Below are positions 1 through 7,979 of a stretch of DNA of 64,000 nucleotides, one piece after another (position 1 is the stretch's first letter; every line of letters starts with the position of its first letter). The translations under genes were made by a program, and so were the position numbers. The DNA is taken from assembly GCF_012971745.1 (NCBI RefSeq), contig NZ_CP048834.1, positions 2,356,001-2,420,000 on the forward strand, in the 5' to 3' direction. The notes beneath the pieces are model-generated. The model had not been told where the DNA came from. It was given only the letters and a program-made list of their open reading frames with translations, and made no database searches. The stretch comes from Starkeya sp. ORNL1. Its GTDB lineage: Bacteria > Pseudomonadota > Alphaproteobacteria > Rhizobiales > Xanthobacteraceae.

Positions 1-106
1 ATATCGGCCCGCTCCAGCCCCGGCGGCGGGGCGCCACGGCCTCGGGAACGGGGTCGTTGTTCTCCGGGCCTGTGGTTTCAGGGTCGCTGTTTTTCAGGTC
101 GCTCAT
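1..106 (-). CDS. N-terminus of a probable RND efflux adaptor (partial)
   Basis: Only the first 35 codons lie in the window; the gene continues beyond base 1. It begins MSDLKNSDPETTG, is acidic and proline-rich, and then turns basic (RRRGW), as seen in the cytoplasmic tail ahead of the single membrane anchor of HlyD/MFP adaptor proteins. Its ATG (106-104) overlaps the TGA of the RND pump gene in an ATGA arrangement, so the two are translationally coupled. Assignment as the periplasmic adaptor is inferred from operon position; no adaptor domain is visible in the fragment. It could instead be a second pump subunit. Confidence 0.6.
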   Translation of the reverse strand, partial: MSDLKNSDPETTGPENNDPVPEAVAPRRRGWSGPI

Positions 107-3100
107 GTGGGGTCCTCTTCGAACACGCCATGGGCCGCCTTGCCGTCGCGCCGCGTCTGCAGCAGCGCGAAGAGATACGGCACCAGGAACAGGGTTGCGG
201 GGGTAGCGAACAGCAGGCCGCCGACGACGGCACGGGCGAGAGCAGCGTTCTGCTCCTCCCCTGCCCCGCCGATCGCCATGGGCAGCATGCCGACGATCAT
301 CGCCGCTGCCGTCATAAGCACCGGGCGGATACGGGTGTGGCCGGCATCGATCGCCGCCTCGAGCGCGGTCTTGCCGGCGAGTTGCTGCTCGCGGGCGAAA
401 GTGACGAGCAGGATCGAGTTGGCCGAGGCCACGCCCACCGCCATGATCGCCCCCATCAGCGAGGGCACGTTCAGCGTGGTGCCGGTGATGAACAGCATGG
501 TGAGGATGCCGCAGAAGGTCGCCGGCAACGCCAGGATCACCACCAGCGGGTCGCTGAAATTCTGGTAGTTGGTGACCATCAGCAGATAGACGAACACCGC
601 GGCGAACAGCAGGCCGATGCCGAGATTGCGGAACGAGCTGTTCATGCTCTGGATCTGGCCGAGCACCTGGATGTTGTTGCCCGGCGCGAGCTTGGCCTGC
701 TCCTGGCTGACGATCTTGGAGATCTCGGTCGACACGGAGCCGAGATCGCGCCCTTCCGTGCTGGCATAGACCTCATAGACCGGCTGGATATTGCTCTGGT
801 TGGCATTGGCCGGCAGGCTCTCGCGCTTCACCGTCGCGACATTGCTGAGCATGCCGGGTATCGGATCGCCGTTCGGCGAGACGGTGGTGGAAACCGGCGT
901 GCTCTTGAGATCGCCGATCGAGCTCAGCTCGCGCTGGGGGGTCTGGACCGCGATGTAATAGGGGATGCCGGACGTCGGGTCGGTCCAGAAGTTCGGCGAC
1001 ACCTGCTCCGACGAGCTGAGACTCACATTGAGGTTGTTGGCGATGGAGTTGGCGTTCAGCCCGAGCTGGGCGGCACGCGTGCGATCGATATCGGCATAGA
1101 GCGCCGGGGAGTCCGCCTCCTGCTGGATATGGGCGTCGGCAATGCCGGGAATGGCGGCGATACGATCGCGCAATTCATTGGCGACCTTGAGATTATTGAC
1201 CCGGTCATAGCCGACGGTGCGCACGTCGATCTGCGACGGCAGGCCGAAATTGAGGATCTGGGTAACGATGTCGGCCGGCTGGAAATAGAAGATGTCCTCC
1301 GGAAACGCCGCCGGCAGCAACTGGCGGAGCTTGTGGATATAATCGGCCGTCGGCTGGTGGCCTTCCTTGAGCTCGACGAAGATCACGCCGTCGTTCGGGC
1401 CGATGGTCGAGCCGTCGGTGAAGGCGAGATTATAGGACCGCGCCGGCAGGCCGATATTGTCGACGATGCGCTCGCGTTCGCTCGCCGGGATGACCGCGCG
1501 GATCTTGTCCTCGACCGCCTGGAAGATCTGCTCGGTGGTCTCGATCCGCGTGCCCGCCGGGGCCCGGATATGAAGCTGGATCTGCCCGCCATCGATGGCC
1601 GGGAAGAAGTCCCGTCCGACATAGACGGAAAGGACCCCGCCAAGCGCCAGCACGGCGACTGCGAACACCGGCACGATCACGCGCCGCCGCAGCAGCACAT
1701 GGAGCAGGCCGACATAGCCGCTGCGCATGTGCTCGAAGACCCGCTCGAAGCCGGCATGGAAACGGGCAAAGATGCCGCGCGACGGCGCGCCCGGCTCGCC
1801 ATGGTGCTCGCCCTTGAGCAGCAGGCCGATCATGATCGGGGTCAGCGTGCGCGACAGGCCGTAGGAGGCCAGCATCGCGAACACCACGGCGAGGCCGAGC
1901 GGCGTGAACAGGTACTTCGCCGGTCCGTCGAGGAACACCACCGAGGTGAAGACGCAGCAGATGGCGAGCGTCGACACCAGTGTCGGGATGGCGATGCCCG
2001 CCGCGCCATGAAGCGTCGCCTGCGGCAGCGGCATGCGCTCCTCGGTGAGCAGGCGATGGGTATTCTCGATGGTGACGGTGGAATCGTCGACCAATATGCC
2101 GACCGCGAGCGCGAGGCCGCCGAGCGTCATGGTGTTGAGCGTCTCGCCGAGGAAGTACATCGCCACCAGCGAGGTGAGGATCGCCAGCGGGATCGCCACC
2201 ATCACCACGATGGTCGAGCGCCAGGAACCGAGGAACAGTAGGATCATCAGCGCTGTCAGCCCGGCCGCGATGCCGGCTTCGCGCAGCACCCCGGTGATCG
2301 AGTTCTTCACGAACACCGACTGGTCGAGCAGCGCGTTGATCTCGAGGCCCGGCGGCGCGGTGGCCTGCAGCGTCTTGAGCGCCGCGCGCACATTGTTCAC
2401 GACGTCCAGCGTCGAGGCGTTGCCGTTCTTGATGATGCTGAGCAGCACCGAGTGCGAGCCGTCCTCGCGCACGATGTTCTGCTGCACCTGCCAGCCATCA
2501 TGGACCTGGCCGACATCCTTCACGAACACGGTCGCGCCGTTGGCGACCTTGATCGGGATGTTGTTGAGATCGGCGATCGTCGCCGGCGTCGCATTGGTCT
2601 GGACGGTGTACTCGGTGTCGCCGATCTTCGCGGTGCCCGCGGGCAGGGTCAGGTTCTGCAGATTGACCGCGTTGACGACGTCGAGCGGCGTCAGTCCCTT
2701 CGCCAGCAGCTTGTTCGGATCGATATCGACCATGATCTGGCGATACTTGCCGCCGGCCGGCGTCGGCAAGGTGATGCCGGGGATCGGCGCCAATTGCTGT
2801 CGCACGCGGTAGATGCCGTAATCATAGAGCTGCTGTTCGTTGAGCGTGTGCGAGCTCAGGCTGATCTGCAGCACCGGCACGCTCGAGGCGTTGAACTGGA
2901 CGATGATCGGCGGCTGGATGCCCGGCGGCATCAGCGCGCGGATGGCGTTGGTCGCCGACACGATCTGCGCGATGGCGAGATCGAGATTCACGTCGGGCTG
3001 GAAATAGATCTTGGTGAGCGACAGACCGTTCAGGGTCTGCGCTTCCATGTCCTTGATACCGTTGACGTTCGAGCTGATGGAATACTGGCTGTAGGTGGTG

Positions 3101-3288
3101 ACCCGCTCTTCCATTTCCGGCGTGGTGAGGCCGGTGTACTGCCAGATCACCGTCACCACGGGGATGTCGATCTGCGGGAAGATGTCGGTGGGCGTCGCCC
3201 GAATCGCGGTCGCGCCAAGAAAGACAATGAGTGCCGCAAGGACGTAGAATGTATATGGGAACCTGAGCGCGAACCGGACGATACCCAT
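103..3288 (-). CDS. RND-family efflux pump, inner-membrane permease subunit
   Basis: This 1061-aa protein is a proton-driven resistance-nodulation-division exporter of the inner membrane, working with an adaptor and an outer-membrane channel. Family features seen are the N-terminal membrane segment, the two large periplasmic loops, and the acidic pair in TM4 (VDDSTVTIEN, matching the VDD of AcrB). At residues 952-967 the TM10 segment reads GVASANSILLVTFA; the lysine of the AcrB relay (GLSAKNAILIVEFA) is replaced by alanine at about residue 956. The start is supported by GGAG eight bases upstream. A predicted 34-aa membrane peptide gene ends 12 bases upstream and the probable adaptor follows. 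Substrate is unknown. Confidence 0.93.
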   Translation of the reverse strand: MGIVRFALRFPYTFYVLAALIVFLGATAIRATPTDIFPQIDIPVVTVIWQYTGLTTPEMEERVTTYSQYSISSNVNGIKDMEAQTLNGLSLTKIYFQPDVNLDLAIAQIVSATNAIRALMPPGIQPPIIVQFNASSVPVLQISLSSHTLNEQQLYDYGIYRVRQQLAPIPGITLPTPAGGKYRQIMVDIDPNKLLAKGLTPLDVVNAVNLQNLTLPAGTAKIGDTEYTVQTNATPATIADLNNIPIKVANGATVFVKDVGQVHDGWQVQQNIVREDGSHSVLLSIIKNGNASTLDVVNNVRAALKTLQATAPPGLEINALLDQSVFVKNSITGVLREAGIAAGLTALMILLFLGSWRSTIVVMVAIPLAILTSLVAMYFLGETLNTMTLGGLALAVGILVDDSTVTIENTHRLLTEERMPLPQATLHGAAGIAIPTLVSTLAICCVFTSVVFLDGPAKYLFTPLGLAVVFAMLASYGLSRTLTPIMIGLLLKGEHHGEPGAPSRGIFARFHAGFERVFEHMRSGYVGLLHVLLRRRVIVPVFAVAVLALGGVLSVYVGRDFFPAIDGGQIQLHIRAPAGTRIETTEQIFQAVEDKIRAVIPASERERIVDNIGLPARSYNLAFTDGSTIGPNDGVIFVELKEGHQPTADYIHKLRQLLPAAFPEDIFYFQPADIVTQILNFGLPSQIDVRTVGYDRVNNLKVANELRDRIAAIPGIADAHIQQEADSPALYADIDRTRAAQLGLNANSIANNLNVSLSSSEQVSPNFWTDPTSGIPYYIAVQTPQRELSSIGDLKSTPVSTTVSPNGDPIPGMLSNVATVKRESLPANANQSNIQPVYEVYASTEGRDLGSVSTEISKIVSQEQAKLAPGNNIQVLGQIQSMNSSFRNLGIGLLFAAVFVYLLMVTNYQNFSDPLVVILALPATFCGILTMLFITGTTLNVPSLMGAIMAVGVASANSILLVTFAREQQLAGKTALEAAIDAGHTRIRPVLMTAAAMIVGMLPMAIGGAGEEQNAALARAVVGGLLFATPATLFLVPYLFALLQTRRDGKAAHGVFEEDPT

Positions 3289-3300
3289 ACCGAGTCTCCA

Positions 3301-3405
3301 TCAGCCGACAAGCATCACCAGCAGTCCATAGAGCATGGCAAAGCCGACGATCACGGTGAGAAGATAGCGGCGAGCATGTCGACATACATCACGCCAAGTT
3401 GGCAT
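3301..3405 (-). CDS. Predicted 34-aa single-span membrane peptide upstream of the RND pump
   Basis: An open frame from ATG at 3405 to TGA at 3301 encodes MPTWRDVCRHARRY followed by a hydrophobic stretch (LLTVIVGFAMLYGLLVMLVG). That gives a basic N-terminus and one membrane span reaching the C-terminus. It ends 12 bases before the pump start, inside the pump's leader, so it would be co-transcribed. No strong Shine-Dalgarno precedes its ATG, which lowers confidence. A small inner-membrane accessory protein of an RND pump (AcrZ-like in role, not in sequence) is one possibility. I do not recognise a family. Confidence 0.45.
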   Translation of the reverse strand: MPTWRDVCRHARRYLLTVIVGFAMLYGLLVMLVG

Positions 3406-3676
3406 AGTCGTCGTCGATATGTATGCGGGAGGTAAACCTTGGTATGTTGTCAAATATTACAGGAATTTAATCCAGACATATATTTACAACTTACTAGATA
3501 GGTGTTTTGACCTCTGAAACCGCCGTGGCCGGGATATCATCCTTCGGTATAGGCCGGCTATCTGTATCGCTCAGTTTGATAGACGACGGATTTATTCAAT
3601 CGGGCAGTCCTTCTCCCTAACTTAAGGGCACCAACAAGCCAGCCGCGATTGCGGGGCGCAAATTAGGAGAAAGATA
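3406..3676. other. AT-rich intergenic region between RND operon and secreted-peptide gene
   Basis: This divergent spacer is clearly AT-richer than the genes around it, especially 3440-3510 and 3575-3600, as expected for promoters of both flanking transcription units. I could not settle on a convincing pair of -35 and -10 hexamers. A good ribosome-binding site (AGGAGA) lies just before the gene at 3677. No further gene is seen. Confidence 0.5.
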
Positions 3677-3910
3677 ATGGCCACCAGCAAGATTGCCGCA
3701 GCTATTCTGGCTCTCGGCTTCGCTGCTCTTCCGCTCGCCAATGCCGATGCCGCGACCCGGCACCGTGCTCGCCCGGTTCCTCAGCAGCAGCAGCAGCAGC
3801 CGGTCTATGAAGGCCGCAATGCCACCCTCCCGTACGACCGCGGCGCTGCCGACAACGGCTCCACTGCGATCCGCCTCCAGGAAGAAGGCAACGCTCGCTC
3901 GACGCACTGA
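3677..3910 (+). CDS. Small secreted protein with a polyglutamine run
   Basis: The 77-aa product starts with a clear signal peptide (MATSKIAAAILALGFAALP, then ANADA as a probable cleavage site). The mature part of about 50 residues is polar, with a run of six glutamines between prolines and a low-complexity C-terminus. AGGAGA sits a few bases before the ATG and a strong hairpin terminator follows, so it is probably a highly expressed monocistronic gene. Similar tiny exported proteins are common in this order but have no known function. I do not recognise a domain. Confidence 0.8.
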   Translation: MATSKIAAAILALGFAALPLANADAATRHRARPVPQQQQQQPVYEGRNATLPYDRGAADNGSTAIRLQEEGNARSTH

Positions 3911-3941
3911 GCGATCTGCGTGCTAACGGATCGATAGAGAC

Positions 3942-3976
3942 CCGCCCCTGCCGGCGCACATCGCCGGCAGGGGCGG
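3942..3976 (+). terminator. Strong hairpin terminator after the small secreted protein
   Basis: A perfect 15-bp stem (3942-3956 pairing with 3962-3976) closes a 5-base loop, 31 bases after the stop codon. The following bases (acttggttt) are only partly T-rich, so it is an imperfect intrinsic terminator. Confidence 0.7.
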
Positions 3977-4015
3977 ACTTGGTTTCGCCAAACCAGCCTC
4001 CCAGCGACGACCGCG

Positions 4016-4038
4016 CCCTCTCCCCGACGGGGAGAGGG
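4016..4038. repeat. Copy 1 of a 23-bp dispersed palindrome
   Basis: The sequence CCCTCTCCCC-GAC-GGGGAGAGGG is a perfect 10-bp stem with a 3-base loop. An identical copy lies at 16240-16262. Both are intergenic, as expected for a small REP-like repeat of GC-rich alphaproteobacteria. It also sits downstream of the convergent gene at 4080-4310. Confidence 0.75.
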
Positions 4039-4079
4039 AATTAAAGCGCAGCGCGTCGGTCACCTCAGCAACAGTCCGC

Positions 4080-4310
4080 TCACAGCCCGCGACGGCGATG
4101 CGGGCCGTTGTCGATCACGACGCGCACATAGGTCAGCGTACCGCTGGAACGGCGGCTGCGGGCCGGCAGCATGTCCGCCAGGTCCGCCAGCGTGGCGAAC
4201 CTGTCCAGCTTGCGCGAGATCATGTCCCGGCCGGAATAGACCGCGGTGAGCGTGGCCGAACGCACCGGGCGAAAGGCGAGGAATATATCGTTCAGGGACC
4301 GCGAGGGCAT
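4080..4310 (-). CDS. 76-aa protein of unknown function, cotranscribed with AraC regulator
   Basis: The start MPSRSLNDIF is chosen because AAAGGAG stands seven bases upstream of the ATG at 4310, an excellent ribosome-binding site. The protein is basic at its end (NGPHRRRGL), with no membrane span or signal peptide. It begins 22 bases after the stop of the AraC-type regulator and on the same strand, so the two form an operon. I do not recognise a family. Confidence 0.65.
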   Translation of the reverse strand: MPSRSLNDIFLAFRPVRSATLTAVYSGRDMISRKLDRFATLADLADMLPARSRRSSGTLTYVRVVIDNGPHRRRGL

Positions 4311-4332
4311 GTGCCACTCCTTTGTTGGAATG

Positions 4333-4806
4333 TCAGGCGAAGGCTGGTTCAGGCATGGTCTTGACGGGTACGGTGGGCGGCCTCTCCTCACGGAGCGGGC
4401 GCGGCTGGCGCCGCCAGCGACGCGGCGTGGCGCCGACCAGCTTCTTGAAGACCGTGGTGAAATGGGCCTGGGTCTGGAAGCCGACGGCCAGCGCGACCTC
4501 GACCAGCGCCTCGCTGGTGCCGCTCAGCAGATGCTGGGCGCGCTCGATGCGCTTGCGCAGCACATAGTCGTGCGGCTTCAGGCCGGTGGCGGCGCGGAAC
4601 TGGCTGGCGAAGTACATCCGGCTCATGCCTGCGACGACAGCGAGATCGGCTAGCGAAATCGGCTCGGCGAGGTTGGCCTCGACATAGGCGACCACGCGGC
4701 TCAACCGCCAATCAGGAAGCGGCGCGATCCGGCGTGGGCGCCCCTCGCCGCCAAACCAGGCCGGCGGTGATGTTCGAGGTGATGAGGGGAGCGCCTGGAC
4801 CGCCAT
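4333..4806 (-). CDS. AraC-family transcriptional regulator (DNA-binding domain only)
   Basis: At 157 aa this is about half the usual AraC length. It holds the C-terminal double helix-turn-helix (roughly residues 35-135): DWRLSRVVAYVEANL, ISLADLAVVAGMSRMYFASQFR and the second helix around VALAVGFQTQAHFTTVFKK. No effector or dimerisation domain is present. Such stand-alone proteins usually act as monomers, like MarA/SoxS. A 13/14-matched direct repeat about 270 bases upstream (5065-5100) is a candidate target. The 76-aa gene is downstream. Confidence 0.88.
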   Translation of the reverse strand: MAVQALPSSPRTSPPAWFGGEGRPRRIAPLPDWRLSRVVAYVEANLAEPISLADLAVVAGMSRMYFASQFRAATGLKPHDYVLRKRIERAQHLLSGTSEALVEVALAVGFQTQAHFTTVFKKLVGATPRRWRRQPRPLREERPPTVPVKTMPEPAFA

Positions 4807-5251
4807 TGCTTCATGCCTCCTGGACCGCTTGTGTCAGGTGAGCGTCCGAAAAGCAGCGGTGCGAACAGTGTCGTGGAATGCTCGTCGTCGAGAATTCCAG
4901 TCATACGACAGTGATCGCTGCTGTACGCGAACGCAGCCCAACACTGAAAACCGGGTACAGAATAGTTCCGCAGGCTCACGGCTCCATTCTACGAGTGTTT
5001 CGGGCCGTACATCGTCCGTCTGGCCGGCGCATACCTTGGTATAGGGTCGCTCCGGACGCGATGTGCGTACGTTTGGGACAAGTTCCGCGTACGCTTGGGA
5101 AAGCTGCCGTGCGAACTGGAAAGATGCTGCTGACGCTTGCTGGCAAAGGTGACGGATCATTTCCGGCCACCTCGATGGCGGCGGCGTGGAGCGCATGCCT
5201 TGTCACCAGCGGGTCACCCATCGCCCCAGGGAACAAAAATCGGCTATAGCG
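4807..5251. other. 445-bp divergent spacer between AraC and histidine kinase genes
   Basis: No gene is convincing here; frames crossing it have poor codon bias and no ribosome-binding sites. It holds a 12-bp inverted repeat (ATACC-TT-GGTAT, 5031-5042) and the tandem direct repeat described separately. It probably carries promoters and operators for both directions. Confidence 0.5.
5065..5100 (+). promoter_or_regulatory. Tandem direct repeat GCGTACGYTTGGGA, candidate regulator site
   Basis: Two 14-bp copies (5065-5078 and 5087-5100) differ at one base and are spaced 22 bp start to start, about two helical turns. Tandem direct repeats of this kind suit AraC-type proteins. The site lies upstream of both the AraC gene and the kinase gene, so autoregulation or control of the two-component system are both possible. 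Confidence 0.45.
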
Positions 5252-6772
5252 ATGGACAAGCTCGCAGGGATCAATGCGCGCCCCGGTGAACCCGCCGAGG
5301 TTGCGCTTCCGAAGGCATGGCGCATGTCGAACCAGACAGTGGCGAAAACACGATCGGGTGCATGGTTCTATGCCATCCTGCCGCTCGCGGTCGCGTCCGG
5401 CATCTTCTTCATCGACACCTTCACCAAGCTCGATATCGCGATTGCCGTCCTCTACGTCGTGGTCGTGCTGGTCTCGGCCGGGTTCCTCAATCGCAAGGGC
5501 GTGCTCGCGGTCGGCGGCATATGCATGTTCCTGGCCGTGCTGAGCTACCTCATCGTCCATGGCAACATGGAGCCGGGCTCGCCGGCCATACGCTGCGTGA
5601 TCAGCCTCTGCGTCATCGCCATCACCACCTTCCTCACGGTGACGAACCAGAAGGCGACGCAGGAACTGAGCTCGCAGGCCGCGCTGCTCGACCTGACGCA
5701 TGACGCGATCTTCGTGCGGGATATGCACGACGTGATCACCTACTGGAGCGCTGGCGCCGAGGAATTGTACGGCTGGCGGCGGGAGGAGGCGATCGGCCGG
5801 CGCGCGACCGAACTTCTCAACACGCGGTTTCCGATCGCGCGGGAGGCGATCGACGAACAGCTCCGCTCGACCGATCGCTGGCAGGGTGAACTCGGCCACC
5901 GGACGCGGGACGGCCGGGAGTTGACCGTCACCAGCCGCTGGTCCTTGCAGCGCGACGAGCGGGGTCGGCTGGTGGCGACCATGGAGACCAACAGCGACAT
6001 CACCGAGCACAAGCGCGCGGAGGACCAGTTGCACCAGGCGCGCTCGCAGCTTTCGCACGTGAACCGCGTCGCCACGCTCGGCGAGCTCACCGCCTCGATC
6101 GCCCATGAGGTCAACCAGCCGCTGGCCGCCGTGGTCACCAATGGCGAGGCGTGCCTGCGCTGGCTGTCACGCGACGAGCCGGAGCTCGGCGAGGTCCAGC
6201 TCTCGGTAGAGCGCATGATCAGCAATGGCCGGCGCGCGAGCGAGGTGGTCGCCCGGCTGCGGGCGCTCGCCCGCAAGGACGTGCCGCAGCGTGTCGAGCT
6301 CGATCTGAACGACATCGTCGACGACGTGCTGCCGCTGGTGGAACGCGAGATCTTCCGGCACCGGATAAAACTGGTCGTGGACCTCGCCTCTCCCGCGCCG
6401 CGCGTGCTTGGCGACCGCATCCAGCTCCAGCAGGTGCTGCTCAATCTGGTGGTGAATGCCATCCAGGCGATGGCCACGACCAGGAATGGGCCGCGGACGC
6501 TCACTGTTGTCTCGAATACCAGGCTCGACGACAGCGGCGGCAAGATCGCCACGCTCAAGGTGGGCGATACCGGACCGGGGATCGCCCCGGAAGCCGCGGA
6601 CCGCCTGTTCACGGCGTTCTACACCACGAAGACGGATGGAATGGGCATGGGTCTGTCGATCTGCCGTTCGATCATCGAAGCTCATGGCGGGCGCATCGCC
6701 GCCGCGCCGAGGCCCGAGGGCGGCGCCTGTTTCGTCCTTGAGCTGCCGTTGCTGGAAGGGGTGCACGCATGA
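5252..6772 (+). CDS. Membrane-bound PAS sensor histidine kinase (FixL-like)
   Basis: The 506-aa kinase has hydrophobic N-terminal membrane spans (about residues 40-130), a PAS domain (about 140-255), a HisKA domain with phospho-acceptor His285 in SIAHEVNQP, and an HATPase domain with N box (NLVVNAIQA, about 398-406), G1 (DTGPGI, 439-444) and G2 (GMGMGLS). A haem-binding FixL PAS is not evident, so the signal is unknown. An alternative start at 5324 (MSNQTV) has a better ribosome-binding site (GAAGG) and would remove 24 residues. The stop overlaps the start of the response regulator (ATGA), so they form a pair. Confidence 0.92.
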   Translation: MDKLAGINARPGEPAEVALPKAWRMSNQTVAKTRSGAWFYAILPLAVASGIFFIDTFTKLDIAIAVLYVVVVLVSAGFLNRKGVLAVGGICMFLAVLSYLIVHGNMEPGSPAIRCVISLCVIAITTFLTVTNQKATQELSSQAALLDLTHDAIFVRDMHDVITYWSAGAEELYGWRREEAIGRRATELLNTRFPIAREAIDEQLRSTDRWQGELGHRTRDGRELTVTSRWSLQRDERGRLVATMETNSDITEHKRAEDQLHQARSQLSHVNRVATLGELTASIAHEVNQPLAAVVTNGEACLRWLSRDEPELGEVQLSVERMISNGRRASEVVARLRALARKDVPQRVELDLNDIVDDVLPLVEREIFRHRIKLVVDLASPAPRVLGDRIQLQQVLLNLVVNAIQAMATTRNGPRTLTVVSNTRLDDSGGKIATLKVGDTGPGIAPEAADRLFTAFYTTKTDGMGMGLSICRSIIEAHGGRIAAAPRPEGGACFVLELPLLEGVHA

Positions 6773-7428
6773 TCGACGTCTCCAAGACAAGCACCGCCGC
6801 GGGGGCGACACCGGCCCCGGTCGTCTATGTCGTCGATGACGATCCCTCGCTGCGCGACGCGCTGAGCAGTCTGTTCCGCTCGGTCGGGCTCGATGTGAAG
6901 CTGTTCGGCTCGGCGCCGGAGCTGCTGCAGAGCAAGCTGCCGCAGACGCCGAGCTGCCTGGTGCTCGACATCCGCCTGCCCGGCGTGAGCGGCCTCGACT
7001 TCCAGAACCAGCTCGGCAAGTCCGGTATCAGCATGCCGATCGTGTTCATGACCGGCCATGCCGACGTTCCGATGTCGGTGCGGGCGATGAAGGCCGGGGC
7101 GGTCGATTTCCTGACCAAGCCGTTCCGCGACCAGGACATGCTTGATGCGGTCTACGCTGCGCTGGAGGCGGACCGCAAGCGCTGGGAAACCGACCAGGCG
7201 ATGCAGGAATTCTCAAGCCTGTACCAGACGCTGACCGCGCGCGAGAAGGAAGTCATGACCCATGTGGTGAGGGGGCTCATGAACAAACAGATCGCCGGCG
7301 AGTTGGGACTGAGCGAGATCACGGTGAAGATCCACCGCGGAAATGTCATGCGAAAGATGGCGGTGCGCTCTGTCGCCGATCTGGTCCGGGCAGCCGAACG
7401 GCTGGGCCTGGCCAGCGGCAAATCGTAG
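6769..7428 (+). CDS. FixJ-family response regulator with LuxR-type HTH
   Basis: This 219-aa DNA-binding response regulator is the partner of the upstream kinase. The receiver domain (about residues 17-130) has the acidic pocket VVDDDP, phospho-acceptor Asp67 (VLDIRLPG), Thr95 and Lys117 (LTKPF). The C-terminal half carries the LuxR/FixJ helix-turn-helix (LTAREKEVMTHVVRG, then NKQIAGELGLSEITVKIHR). Its ATG overlaps the kinase stop codon by four bases, indicating translational coupling. Confidence 0.94.
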   Translation: MIDVSKTSTAAGATPAPVVYVVDDDPSLRDALSSLFRSVGLDVKLFGSAPELLQSKLPQTPSCLVLDIRLPGVSGLDFQNQLGKSGISMPIVFMTGHADVPMSVRAMKAGAVDFLTKPFRDQDMLDAVYAALEADRKRWETDQAMQEFSSLYQTLTAREKEVMTHVVRGLMNKQIAGELGLSEITVKIHRGNVMRKMAVRSVADLVRAAERLGLASGKS

Positions 7429-7511
7429 GCAAAAGCGCCAAAGTCCTAGCAAAAGCAAACCAGTGTATGATTCAAATCCAGGACGGTTCGGGTCATTTTG
7501 CGGTGATGCAA

Positions 7512-7528
7512 GCGTGACGAAATCACGC
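7512..7528. promoter_or_regulatory. Inverted repeat GCGTGA-N5-TCACGC before the single-receiver gene
   Basis: A perfect 6-bp inverted repeat ends 23 bases before the TTG start at 7552 and just upstream of its ribosome-binding site. It could be an operator or a small hairpin that separates expression of the two response-regulator genes. Confidence 0.35.
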
Positions 7529-7551
7529 AATCACAGTTAGAGGAACTCGAA

Positions 7552-7968
7552 TTGGGCAAGTATCCGATGGTGGCGATCATCGACGATGATGAATCGGTCC
7601 GTCTCGCCACCGCGAGCCTGGTACGGTCGATCGGAATGACGACGAGCACGTTTGCTTCGGCGGAAGAATTCCTGTTTTCGCCGCATGCGCGCGACGCGTC
7701 GTGTCTGATCACCGATGTACAGATGCCGGGGATGTCCGGCGTCGAGTTGCAGGCTTACCTGCTCAAGAACGGTAATGACGTTCCGGTAATCTTCATGACG
7801 GCGTTTCCCGAGGAACGCATCCGTCAGCAGGTCGACGCGGCCGGCGCGATCGGCTTCCTCAGCAAGCCGTTCGACGGCGGCACGATGATCGCGTGCATCG
7901 ACAAGGCCTTGAAGCGAGACCGGGCGGCCAAGGGTGGGCACGCCTCGCGGGCGGCGTTCGAAGCCTGA
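7552..7968 (+). CDS. Single-domain response regulator (receiver only)
   Basis: The 138-aa protein is a lone receiver: acidic pocket IIDDDE, phospho-acceptor Asp55 (LITDVQMPG), Thr83 (FMTAF) and Lys105 (LSKPF). No output domain follows; the tail is short and basic. The start is TTG, supported by AGAGGA eight bases upstream; the next in-frame ATG (7567) would cut into the first beta strand. It lies 123 bases after the FixJ-like gene, on the same strand. It may compete for phosphate or act as a FixT- or DivK-like modulator of the neighbouring kinase (inference). Confidence 0.9.
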   Translation: MGKYPMVAIIDDDESVRLATASLVRSIGMTTSTFASAEEFLFSPHARDASCLITDVQMPGMSGVELQAYLLKNGNDVPVIFMTAFPEERIRQQVDAAGAIGFLSKPFDGGTMIACIDKALKRDRAAKGGHASRAAFEA

Positions 7969-7979
7969 CGACTGTTTCC

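Noticed and set aside
130..2241. Long open frame on the plus strand opposite the RND pump
   Set aside because: It is rich in Arg, His, Gly and Asp with no recognisable fold, as expected for the antisense of a GC-rich gene. The minus-strand pump has clear family motifs.
4834..5196. 120-codon minus-strand frame in the AraC-kinase spacer
   Set aside because: It has no good ribosome-binding site, no recognisable domain and weak codon bias, and it covers regulatory repeats.
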